A stretch of DNA of 19,596 nucleotides from CAYZJV01 sp964478945. GTDB taxonomy: Bacteria; Spirochaetota; Spirochaetia; Sphaerochaetales; Sphaerochaetaceae. The notes under the pieces were generated by a model. That model did not search any database and was not told where the DNA came from. It worked only from the letters and a program-made list of their open reading frames with translations. A program made the translations under genes and the position numbers. Of the stretch, positions 8,860 to 15,730 are shown in pieces. Within the stretch, counting starts at the first letter, position 1. The number at the start of each line of letters is the position of its first letter. The stretch lies in NCBI GenBank assembly GCA_964478945.1, contig CAYZJV010000053.1, positions 1 to 19,596 on the forward strand, written 5' to 3'.

Positions 8860-8886
8860 GGCCGTCCCCTTTACAAGAGAACGGCC
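8860..8886 (-). terminator. Weak stem-loop after gdhA
   Basis: GGCCGT and ACGGCC form a 6-bp GC-rich stem around a 15-base loop, followed on the minus strand by only TTTCC. It lies about 50 bases after the gdhA stop and just before the M42 peptidase start. It could be a weak terminator or attenuator between the two genes. The short T run and the long loop keep confidence low. Confidence 0.3.
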
Positions 8887-8937
8887 CCGATACATAACCT
8901 ACCCTTTTGCAAGGATGTGGAACACTAATGAAAGGCA

Positions 8938-10275
8938 TCAATAACCGAGATCCAACATCGCGTCGGCAACCTTCTTGAAGCCCGCGATATTCGCTCCCTT
9001 CACATAGTTGATATACCCATCGGGACCCTTTCCCTGTGAAACACAGGCTGCGTGGATATTCTGCATGATGCCTTTGAGCTTCTCATCGACTTCGGCAGCG
9101 GCCCAACTGAGTTTCATTGCATTTTGCGACATCTCCAACCCGGAGACCGCGACACCACCGGCGTTGGCGGCCTTTCCAGGTCCGAATGGAATCTTGTTCG
9201 AAAGGAAGTAGGGAACCGCATCGGCGGTACATCCCATATTCGAAGTCTCCACGACATATTTCACCCCGTTGGCAACCAGTTTCTTGGCATCATCGAGTGA
9301 CAACTCGTTCTGGATTGCACAGGGGAAAGCCATATCCACAGGGACCTCCCATGGCTTCTTGTTGGAGAAGAACTTGGCTCCGAACTTTGTGGCATATGGT
9401 GCCACCACATCATTGTTGGAGGCTCTGAGCTGCACCATGTACGCCCATTTCTCCGGAGTATTCACGCCATCTTCGTCGAGAATATATCCATCCGGTCCAC
9501 TGATGGTAACCACCTTGGCACCAAGCTCGGTGGCCTTCATCACGGCTCCCCATGCCACATTGCCGAAGCCACTGACCGAAATGCGCTTCCCTTCCATCGT
9601 ATCGCCATGGGCCTTTACCATCTCGTTGGCAAAGTACATCGCTCCAAAACCAGTGGCCTCGGGCCTGATGAGTGACCCTCCCCAGTTGCGTCCCTTGCCG
9701 GTGAGCACACCGGTATTCTCATCCCTCAGCCGCTTGTACTGGCCATAGAGGAAGCCGATTTCCCTTGCACCGACTCCGATATCACCTGCGGGGACATCGG
9801 TATCCGGTCCAATATACTTCTGCAACTCAGTCATGAACGAACGACAGAAACGGAGGATCTCATTGTTCGATTTGCCACGGGGATTGAAATCCGAACCACC
9901 CTTGCCACCCCCCATCGGAAGTGTGGTGAGGCTATTCTTGAAGGTCTGCTCAAAACCGAGGAACTTGAGGGTTCCCAAAGTCACACTGGGGTGGAAACGC
10001 AAACCACCTTTGTAAGGACCCAACGCATTGTTGAACTGTACCCGGTAGCCCCTGTTGACCTGGACATCACCATTATCGTCTTCCCACTCGACCTTGAAAC
10101 TGAACACACGATCGGGCTCGGTGATCCTTTCAAGGATCTTCGCGTTCACATATGCGGGATTGTCGTTCACCACATCGATGATCGACTCAACTACTTCGGC
10201 GGCAGCCTGGATGAATTCGGGTTCCGCGGGATTGCGGCGTTCCAAATCGGCCATGAAATCTTCCAATCTATACAT
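8938..10275 (-). CDS. gdhA: Glutamate dehydrogenase (hexameric type)
   Basis: This 445-residue cytoplasmic enzyme interconverts 2-oxoglutarate plus ammonia and glutamate. The length and motifs are those of the small hexameric family: GPYKGGLRFHPS (86-97, K89), PMGGGKGG with catalytic K125 (120-127), PAGDIGVGAREIG with D165 (162-174), and the dinucleotide-binding GFGNVAWG (236-243). After the second strand the protein reads ISGPDGYILD (258-267). This is close to the NAD-linked Clostridium symbiosum enzyme as I recall it, so coenzyme choice should not be assumed to be NADP. The ATG at 10275 has an excellent GGGAGGA 7 bases upstream. The gene has its own strong promoter and a leader hairpin. Confidence 0.96.
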   Translation of the reverse strand: MYRLEDFMADLERRNPAEPEFIQAAAEVVESIIDVVNDNPAYVNAKILERITEPDRVFSFKVEWEDDNGDVQVNRGYRVQFNNALGPYKGGLRFHPSVTLGTLKFLGFEQTFKNSLTTLPMGGGKGGSDFNPRGKSNNEILRFCRSFMTELQKYIGPDTDVPAGDIGVGAREIGFLYGQYKRLRDENTGVLTGKGRNWGGSLIRPEATGFGAMYFANEMVKAHGDTMEGKRISVSGFGNVAWGAVMKATELGAKVVTISGPDGYILDEDGVNTPEKWAYMVQLRASNNDVVAPYATKFGAKFFSNKKPWEVPVDMAFPCAIQNELSLDDAKKLVANGVKYVVETSNMGCTADAVPYFLSNKIPFGPGKAANAGGVAVSGLEMSQNAMKLSWAAAEVDEKLKGIMQNIHAACVSQGKGPDGYINYVKGANIAGFKKVADAMLDLGY

Positions 10276-10300
10276 AATCTATCCTCCCATTTCATCAAGG

Positions 10301-10321
10301 TGCCCTTTCTCTGAAAGGACA
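10301..10321 (-). promoter_or_regulatory. 5' leader hairpin of gdhA
   Basis: TGTCCTTTC and GAAAGGGCA, as read on the minus strand, pair over nine positions (one G-U) around the triloop AGA. The hairpin begins about 6 bases after the predicted gdhA transcription start and ends before the ribosome binding site at about 10282-10290. It lacks a following T run and is unlikely to be a terminator. A 5' stabilising stem or a protein/sRNA binding site is more likely. Confidence 0.5.
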
Positions 10322-10332
10322 CATCCGAAGAC

Positions 10333-10361
10333 AGTGTAACCTGCCAATATTCGGTTGTCAA
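10333..10361 (-). promoter_or_regulatory. Sigma70-type promoter of gdhA
   Basis: On the minus strand, a perfect -35 TTGACA (10356-10361) is separated by 17 bases from TACACT (10333-10338; four of six consensus bases). An AT-rich stretch upstream (10365-10448) could act as an UP element. The predicted start is near 10326, about 50 bases before the gdhA ATG. Confidence 0.75.
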
Positions 10362-10448
10362 CACAATATATAGCCGATTTCGTTAATTATGTATTTCTAT
10401 TTTGCCGGATACATCAGAATATTTTTATTTCTTTTATCATATGGTAAA

Positions 10449-11651
10449 TCAGGCATAATCGTTTGCCATAGACGGACAATTGTGGTCATCGGTACTTTTT
10501 CTAGCAACTTCAAAGGCTTTACGACCACGAAACAACACCACTCCAACAAGCAGTACGATCATTATGGAAATTATCAGAGCCACGGAATAGGCTCCGGTCG
10601 TCTCTGCGATCCATCCTCCGAATCCAGGGGCAACCAAACCTGCCAATCCATACGAAAGGAAAATCATGGGATAGATGCGTGTGAACTCCGAAGCGCCCTG
10701 AGATTTGGCAACAGCGGCCGCATAGAGGACGAAATTCGACCCGAATGAGAACCCCATGAGACACACCAACATCAGCAGAAGGACCGCAGGAGGATCAATC
10801 AACAACCCCAGGGCAAACATTCCGAACAACAGAAGGGAGAGTGGGATGCAAACTGCTCCAAACCGATCGAACAGATGTCCCCATGCGATCCGTCCCAACG
10901 AATTTCCAGCTGAAAAACAAATGACCGAAAGAATCGCCACCTCTTGAGGGAACCCCTTTCCAAGCACAAGCGGGGTAAGATTGCCTATCAACAACAAACC
11001 GGCGAAGGTTCCCCCAAACATACCCAGCAATCCAAGAGGAAGCACCCTTGTGAAACCTGTCCGTACAATTTTTCCGGAACGTAGAGAATTGTCGCCCTCG
11101 GGAGAAGCGAGGAATTGTGATGCAGCCAGCAACAGCAGCCCAACTGCCACACCATACCATCTAAAAAACACATCAACGTGAACTCCGGAGGAATAGACCG
11201 CTCCAATCACGGAAGAGAGGAGCATCGCCCCTCCACCAAATCCACCCACGGAAAGCCCCGTCACCAAACCCTTGTGGTCGGGAAACCATTGGGAAGCTAC
11301 CGTAAGCGGCACCACATACCCGAATCCGATACCTGCTCCGGAAACAAATCCTATGGCGATCAGAAGGAGTATGAATGAACTGGAATCAATGGAAGCGAGC
11401 AGATACCCAGCCATGTAGAGCACAGCTCCGATCGAAGCCACCACCGATGGACCCTTTCGTACCAAGAGGCGTCCTGAAAACAACATCGTGAAAGTGAACA
11501 CCGCAATCGTGACTCCGAAGATGAAACCGCTTCGCGCGGTGTCGACCGACAACCATGGAGTAAGTGTGCTCCACGCGTAGATTCCTCCAAGGATCGTTTG
11601 TGTGACCACCGCCGAGACCAATACCAGCCACTTGTTTCCACGTATTCCCAT
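10449..11651 (-). CDS. OFA-type major facilitator transporter (oxalate/formate antiporter-like)
   Basis: This hydrophobic protein of 400 residues has about 12 membrane segments. Numbered from the GTG at 11654, GGIYAWST (23-30) in segment 1 and SQWFPDHKGLVTGLSVGGFG (121-140) in the middle are typical of the oxalate:formate antiporter family of MFS proteins. The family moves small carboxylates such as oxalate, formate or pyruvate, and the substrate here is unknown. The ATG at 11651 is preferred over the adjacent GTG at 11654 because AAGGAG sits 5 bases before it. That ATG overlaps the TGA of the winged-helix gene by one base, so the two are almost certainly co-transcribed and translationally coupled. 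Confidence 0.88.
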   Translation of the reverse strand: MGIRGNKWLVLVSAVVTQTILGGIYAWSTLTPWLSVDTARSGFIFGVTIAVFTFTMLFSGRLLVRKGPSVVASIGAVLYMAGYLLASIDSSSFILLLIAIGFVSGAGIGFGYVVPLTVASQWFPDHKGLVTGLSVGGFGGGAMLLSSVIGAVYSSGVHVDVFFRWYGVAVGLLLLAASQFLASPEGDNSLRSGKIVRTGFTRVLPLGLLGMFGGTFAGLLLIGNLTPLVLGKGFPQEVAILSVICFSAGNSLGRIAWGHLFDRFGAVCIPLSLLLFGMFALGLLIDPPAVLLLMLVCLMGFSFGSNFVLYAAAVAKSQGASEFTRIYPMIFLSYGLAGLVAPGFGGWIAETTGAYSVALIISIMIVLLVGVVLFRGRKAFEVARKSTDDHNCPSMANDYA

Positions 11652-11941
11652 CACTGCTCCTTCACACCACCATTGAGCCGAATCAGATCGTGGATACGGC
11701 CACTCGCTTCGAGAGGGTGTCGTAGGGACATCTCTTCATGTACCGTGTAGATATTGCCTCTTCCATCCCTCACAGCCTCCACAAACCCCTCTTCCACCAG
11801 ATCCGAAAGAATGCCGTGCACCGCCCTCTCCGTGATGCCCACCGCTTGCGAGATATCCCTGACCCGCATCGACCGGTCTTTGGCAAGACAGAGCAACACA
11901 TGGGCATGATTCGTGAGAAACGTCCATTTTCCTATTCCCAT
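11651..11941 (-). CDS. Winged helix-turn-helix transcriptional regulator
   Basis: This small DNA-binding protein is 96 residues long from the ATG at 11941. A helix-turn-helix spans about residues 25-50 (RVRDISQAVGITERAVHGIL), followed by a wing with the glycine-rich turn VRDGRGNIYTV (57-67). The style is that of MarR/ArsR-like small regulators, with no visible ligand domain. The open frame extends to an ATG at 11995, but that codon has no ribosome binding site and would lie only 8 bases from the predicted transcript start. The ATG at 11941 has a textbook AGGAGG 5 bases upstream. The gene is coupled to the OFA transporter, which it probably controls, and is divergent from the receiver/ATP-grasp gene. 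Confidence 0.85.
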   Translation of the reverse strand: MGIGKWTFLTNHAHVLLCLAKDRSMRVRDISQAVGITERAVHGILSDLVEEGFVEAVRDGRGNIYTVHEEMSLRHPLEASGRIHDLIRLNGGVKEQ

Positions 11942-11989
11942 ACCGTCCTCCTGCATGGGAGCATACCCTTTTTCAATATACGAAGCAAG

Positions 11990-11999
11990 ATTCATGAAT
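11990..11999. promoter_or_regulatory. Candidate autoregulatory operator
   Basis: ATTCATGAAT is a perfect 10-bp palindrome at about +5 to +14 of the transcript predicted for the winged-helix gene. It lies between that gene and the divergent rightward gene. Small winged-helix repressors often bind such sites at their own promoter. The assignment rests on position alone. Confidence 0.3.
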
Positions 12000-12009
12000 T
12001 ATTTTTCAC

Positions 12010-12038
12010 CATATATTCCGACTATGGGATTGTGGCAA
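12010..12038 (-). promoter_or_regulatory. Promoter of the winged-helix/OFA operon
   Basis: On the minus strand, TTGCCA (12033-12038; five of six -35 bases) is followed after exactly 17 bases by TATATG (12010-12015; four of six -10 bases). The predicted start is near 12003, leaving a leader of about 60 bases before the ATG at 11941. The promoter lies inside the region where the rightward gene must also begin, so the two promoters probably overlap or compete. Confidence 0.55.
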
Positions 12039-12058
12039 AACATGCTACGATTGTCCCC

Positions 12059-14998
12059 ATGAGAAAACTGATGACGGCCAGCGACCCTTTTGGGGAATTG
12101 ATGCCTCGACACATCTACAAAGTGGTACTCCTCTGCAGCGAGTATGACCAATTCCTCATCGAGGAGGATGGAAGGGTTGAAGAGGAGCTGTTCCGGGAAT
12201 ATACCCAGTTGGGATTGAGCAATCCTCCCAAAATCACCTATGCGAGGAACATCGACGAAGTCTTCATGTTGCTGGCGACCAATAAGTTCGATCTTGTGGT
12301 CACCATGTTGGAATTGGGAAGTACGAGTGTCGTGGAACTCGCCCAAGCGATCAAGAACCAATATCCCCACATCCCAATCGTCGCCCTTTCCCCATCCCCT
12401 GCACACCGCATCAGCGAAGACCTCAGGAAACATCATGTTGCCGAAGTCGATTATCTCTATTACTGGCAAGGCAACGCCAACATCTTCCTCGCGATGGTGA
12501 AACTTCTGGAGGACAAGATGAACGCGCTGCACGATGCGCAATCGGCGGCGGAGGTTCCCGTGATCATCCTTGTGGAGAATTCGGTCAGATTCTACTCCAG
12601 CTACCTCCCCATCCTCTACACCGCGATCATCCAACAGACAAGAATGAGCATGAGCGAGGGACTGAACCCGTGGGCCACCGCGCTACGCATGCGGGGACGA
12701 CCCAAGATTATGCTTGCCCAAGACTATGAAGAGGCGATGGAACTCTACAACACCTTCCGAACCCACTTGTTGGGAATTATCACCGACATTTCGTTCGATA
12801 AGGAGGGAGTCGCCGACAGTGAAGCGGGATTGAAGCTGTGCCACTATGTGAGGGAGATGAATCCCGAGCTACCGATTCTCCTCCAATCGACCAAAGACGA
12901 TTATGTCCAGAAGGCCAGAAGCGAACACTCCTCCTTCATCTGGAAGCTCAGTCCATCCCTGCTCAATGATCTGAAGCAATATGTGTTCGACAACTATGGC
13001 TTCGGACCATTCCTATTCAAGGATTCGATGAACGGCAAGGAGTTGGCACGTGCCGAGAACCTACGTGAGATGCAGCATGTATTGCCCACTGTTCCCATCG
13101 AATCCTTCATCTGGCACTCGAACCGGAACGACTTCTCACGTTGGCTGAAAGCCAGAAGCCTCTATGTGCTCGCCAACCTGTTCAGACCCTATTCGGTGAA
13201 GGATTTCAAGAGTCCCGAGGAATTGAGGGACCATATGGTGGATATGATCAAGGAATTCCGCCTCAACCGTGGAAAGGGTGTCATCGCCCAATTCAACCGC
13301 AACAGTTTCGATGAACTTTCGTTCTTCAGCAGAATCGGTTCGGGATCTCTGGGGGGAAAAGGACGGGGACTCGCCTTCATCGACTTCAAGCTGCGACAAA
13401 GCGACATCATCGACAATTACCCCGGCATGTACCTTTCGATACCAAGGACGATCGTGATCGCCACCGATCTGTTCACCCAATTCATGGACGAAAACGATCT
13501 TCATGATGTGGTGGCCGCCTCGCTTCCCGATGAGACTTTGCGCAGGGTTTTTCTTTCCAAACCCCTGCCAAGGGAGCTGATGCTCGACCTCGAAGCGATC
13601 GTCAAGATACTCAAGGAACCGCTCGCGGTACGCTCCTCGAGCATGCTGGAGGATTCCCATTACCAACCGTTCGCAGGAGTATACGAAACCTGCATGCTTC
13701 CCAATACCGGAACCGAGGCGGTCAGGTTGAAGGCTCTTGCCGATGCCATCATATGTGTCTATGCCTCCACTTACTACAATAAGAGCAAGGAGTATCTCAG
13801 GGCGACGAACCATATGGTGGAGGAGGAAAGAATGTCGGTCATCATACAACAGGTGACCGGTAGTGGTCATGGCGACTACTGGTATCCCAACTTCGCCGGC
13901 GTCGCACGATCACTCAACTTCTATCCTGTGGGAACGGAGAAGGCGGAGGATGGCGTCGGGATGCTCTGCTTCGGCTTTGGAAAAATGGTGGTGGACAATG
14001 GCATGGCATTCCGTTTTTCGCCAACCTTTCCCAAAAGAAACCTCCAATATCTGGGAGGGATGGAATCGAGTTCGCAAACCGAATTCTATGGATTGGACAT
14101 GAAACACCCGTATACCCCCGAGGGAAATCCAGAGAATCTGGTGGCACTCCCCCTCACCGAGGCGGAAAAATATCCCGAAAGCCTGCGTCATATCGCATCC
14201 ACTTTCGATGCCGAGCGTGGCATGATGGTGGACCAGTTGAGTGCAAAAGGTCAGAAGGTGATCACCTTCAACAGTATCCTCAAATACAACAGCTTCCCCA
14301 TCGCATCCATAGTAAAGGACCTGCTCACCTTCGGAGAGAGGGTGATGAACACCCCAATAGAGATTGAATTCGCATGCAACCTCAATCGACCGAAGTGGAA
14401 GAAACCGGAGTTCAGCCTATTGCAGATACGACCGATCGTCTCCGGAATGGAATCGGAAACCCTACAGGTGACCAGAGCGGAAAAGGAACGTGCCTTCATC
14501 GTTTCACACCATGTGATGGGCAACGGTCACAATGAAAAGCTCAGGGACATCGTGTATATCAAGGCCGAAGACTTCAATCCATCGAAGACGGCGACCATGG
14601 TGCTTGAACTCGATGAAATCAATGCAAGATTCGTCAAGGATGAAACCGATTATATCCTGGTGGTAGCAGGTAGGCTCGGATCCAGTGATCCATGGTTGGG
14701 GATTCCTGTCGTCTGGGCCCAGATATCGCATGCCGCGGTGATCATCGAAACAAGCCTTCCGGGTTTCCAGGTTGAACCAAGCCAAGGAACACACTTCTTC
14801 CAAAACATCACATCATTGGGAACCATCTACCTTACGGTGAATCCAACCCATAAGGATGGGATGCTCGATTTCACACGACTGGATTCGTTCCAACCGGTGG
14901 ATGAGACTCCCCATTTCAAACATGTGAGAACTGCCGAACCGTTGATCGTGAAGGCGGACGGAAGAAGCCGTCTTGGAGTCGTAACGACAAAGAAATGA
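12059..14998 (+). CDS. Two receiver-like domains fused to a PEP synthase/PPDK-type ATP-grasp module
   Basis: This is a 979-residue cytoplasmic protein of unknown role. Residues about 18-155 look like a receiver domain that has lost the phosphate-accepting Asp (VVTMLELG at 80-87). Residues about 166-312 form a second receiver-like domain that keeps D243 (IITDISFD), S277/T278 and K296. A nucleotide-binding module of the PPDK/PEP synthase N-terminal family follows: GSLGGKGRG (429-437), AVRSSSMLED (523-532), FAGVYET (538-544) and LLQIRPIV (787-794). Near the C-terminus WAQISHAAVIIE (886-897) recalls the phosphohistidine swivel motif of PEP enzymes. No PEP-binding barrel is present, so ordinary PEP synthase activity is unlikely. 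Start options are ATG 12059, ATG 12071, ATG 12101 (best ribosome-site match, GGGGA) and GTG 12032. None is decisive. Confidence 0.85.
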   Translation: MRKLMTASDPFGELMPRHIYKVVLLCSEYDQFLIEEDGRVEEELFREYTQLGLSNPPKITYARNIDEVFMLLATNKFDLVVTMLELGSTSVVELAQAIKNQYPHIPIVALSPSPAHRISEDLRKHHVAEVDYLYYWQGNANIFLAMVKLLEDKMNALHDAQSAAEVPVIILVENSVRFYSSYLPILYTAIIQQTRMSMSEGLNPWATALRMRGRPKIMLAQDYEEAMELYNTFRTHLLGIITDISFDKEGVADSEAGLKLCHYVREMNPELPILLQSTKDDYVQKARSEHSSFIWKLSPSLLNDLKQYVFDNYGFGPFLFKDSMNGKELARAENLREMQHVLPTVPIESFIWHSNRNDFSRWLKARSLYVLANLFRPYSVKDFKSPEELRDHMVDMIKEFRLNRGKGVIAQFNRNSFDELSFFSRIGSGSLGGKGRGLAFIDFKLRQSDIIDNYPGMYLSIPRTIVIATDLFTQFMDENDLHDVVAASLPDETLRRVFLSKPLPRELMLDLEAIVKILKEPLAVRSSSMLEDSHYQPFAGVYETCMLPNTGTEAVRLKALADAIICVYASTYYNKSKEYLRATNHMVEEERMSVIIQQVTGSGHGDYWYPNFAGVARSLNFYPVGTEKAEDGVGMLCFGFGKMVVDNGMAFRFSPTFPKRNLQYLGGMESSSQTEFYGLDMKHPYTPEGNPENLVALPLTEAEKYPESLRHIASTFDAERGMMVDQLSAKGQKVITFNSILKYNSFPIASIVKDLLTFGERVMNTPIEIEFACNLNRPKWKKPEFSLLQIRPIVSGMESETLQVTRAEKERAFIVSHHVMGNGHNEKLRDIVYIKAEDFNPSKTATMVLELDEINARFVKDETDYILVVAGRLGSSDPWLGIPVVWAQISHAAVIIETSLPGFQVEPSQGTHFFQNITSLGTIYLTVNPTHKDGMLDFTRLDSFQPVDETPHFKHVRTAEPLIVKADGRSRLGVVTTKK

Positions 14999-15004
14999 TC
15001 CGCA

Positions 15005-15730
15005 TCACCCGAAGAACCAGGTTCTTCCGTCTGGTTCCGATGCCACCGAAGCGAGATAATCCCACACCACATCCCTGGGAGGAGGTGCGATCACTGTGAG
15101 CCGCTCCTTCTTCACCGGATGCATGAAGGCTATCCTCCTTGCATGCAGGTGGATCCCACCATCTTCATTGCTACGCTGGGCTCCATACTTGAGATCGCCT
15201 TTGATGTGGCAACCCAAAGCAGCCAATTGGGCACGTATCTGATGATGCCTACCGGTGAGCAGTCCGATTTCCAATAGGTAGAACGATTTCGAAGCGGCCA
15301 CGACCTTGTAGGTCATCCTGGCTTCCTTGCTGTCCTTGCGGGCCTTTTCGGATGCGAACGTCTTGTTCTTCTTGGAATCCCTGGTCACGTGGTGCACCAC
15401 CATCCCCTCATCTTGGGCCGGCAATTTGTCCACCACCGCCCAATAGGTTTTCTCCACCGCATCATTGGCACGAAACAGCGCATTCATCCTCACGAGGGCC
15501 TTCTCCGTCTTGGCATAGACCACGATCCCACTGGTGGGACGATCTATCCTGTGGGGAATACCCAGAAAAATATTTCCCGGCTTATCGTAGGCAACCTTGA
15601 GATACGCCTTGACGGTTTCGGCCAAAGTGGCATCACCCGTCTTGTCCCCTTGGACCAATTCCCCCGGCAATTTGTTGACCACTATGAGGTGGTTGTCCTC
15701 ATACAGTATCCTGGCATCCAGTTCATGCAT
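15005..15730 (-). CDS. RluA-family RNA pseudouridine synthase
   Basis: This 241-residue protein isomerises uridine to pseudouridine in rRNA or tRNA. The catalytic motif is HRIDRPTSGIVVYAK with Asp63 (60-74). The family's later motif LLTGRHHQIRAQLAALG (157-173) and the GDLKYG turn (178-183) are present. No N-terminal S4 domain is visible, which fits the short TruC/RluA-like members rather than RluC or RluD; the target RNA is unknown. The open frame extends upstream to 15823, but the ATG at 15730 is preferred because AAGGAG lies 9 bases before it and the upstream part lies wholly within parC. It overlaps the parC stop by 8 bases, so it is the third gene of the topoisomerase IV operon. Its stop is 6 bases from that of the convergent gene. 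Confidence 0.92.
   Translation of the reverse strand: MHELDARILYEDNHLIVVNKLPGELVQGDKTGDATLAETVKAYLKVAYDKPGNIFLGIPHRIDRPTSGIVVYAKTEKALVRMNALFRANDAVEKTYWAVVDKLPAQDEGMVVHHVTRDSKKNKTFASEKARKDSKEARMTYKVVAASKSFYLLEIGLLTGRHHQIRAQLAALGCHIKGDLKYGAQRSNEDGGIHLHARRIAFMHPVKKERLTVIAPPPRDVVWDYLASVASEPDGRTWFFG
15011..15027. repeat. Palindrome at the convergent gene ends
   Basis: GAAGAACC-A-GGTTCTTC is a 17-bp palindrome inside the last codons of the pseudouridine synthase gene, 12 bases beyond the stop of the rightward gene. Because it is symmetrical, it could act in both directions as a stem-loop at the convergent ends. No T run follows on either strand. It may also be a chance result of the codons for Arg-Thr-Trp-Phe-Phe. 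Confidence 0.3.

Noticed and set aside
10433..10448. Near-palindrome after the OFA transporter stop as a terminator
   Set aside because: TTTATCATATGGTAAA is AT-rich, has a mismatch and lacks a GC stem, so it is too weak to call.
11738..12058. Upstream extension of the rightward gene by 107 codons
   Set aside because: The extension runs antisense through the winged-helix gene and encodes no receiver fold. Homology-like sequence begins near residue 18 of the shorter form.
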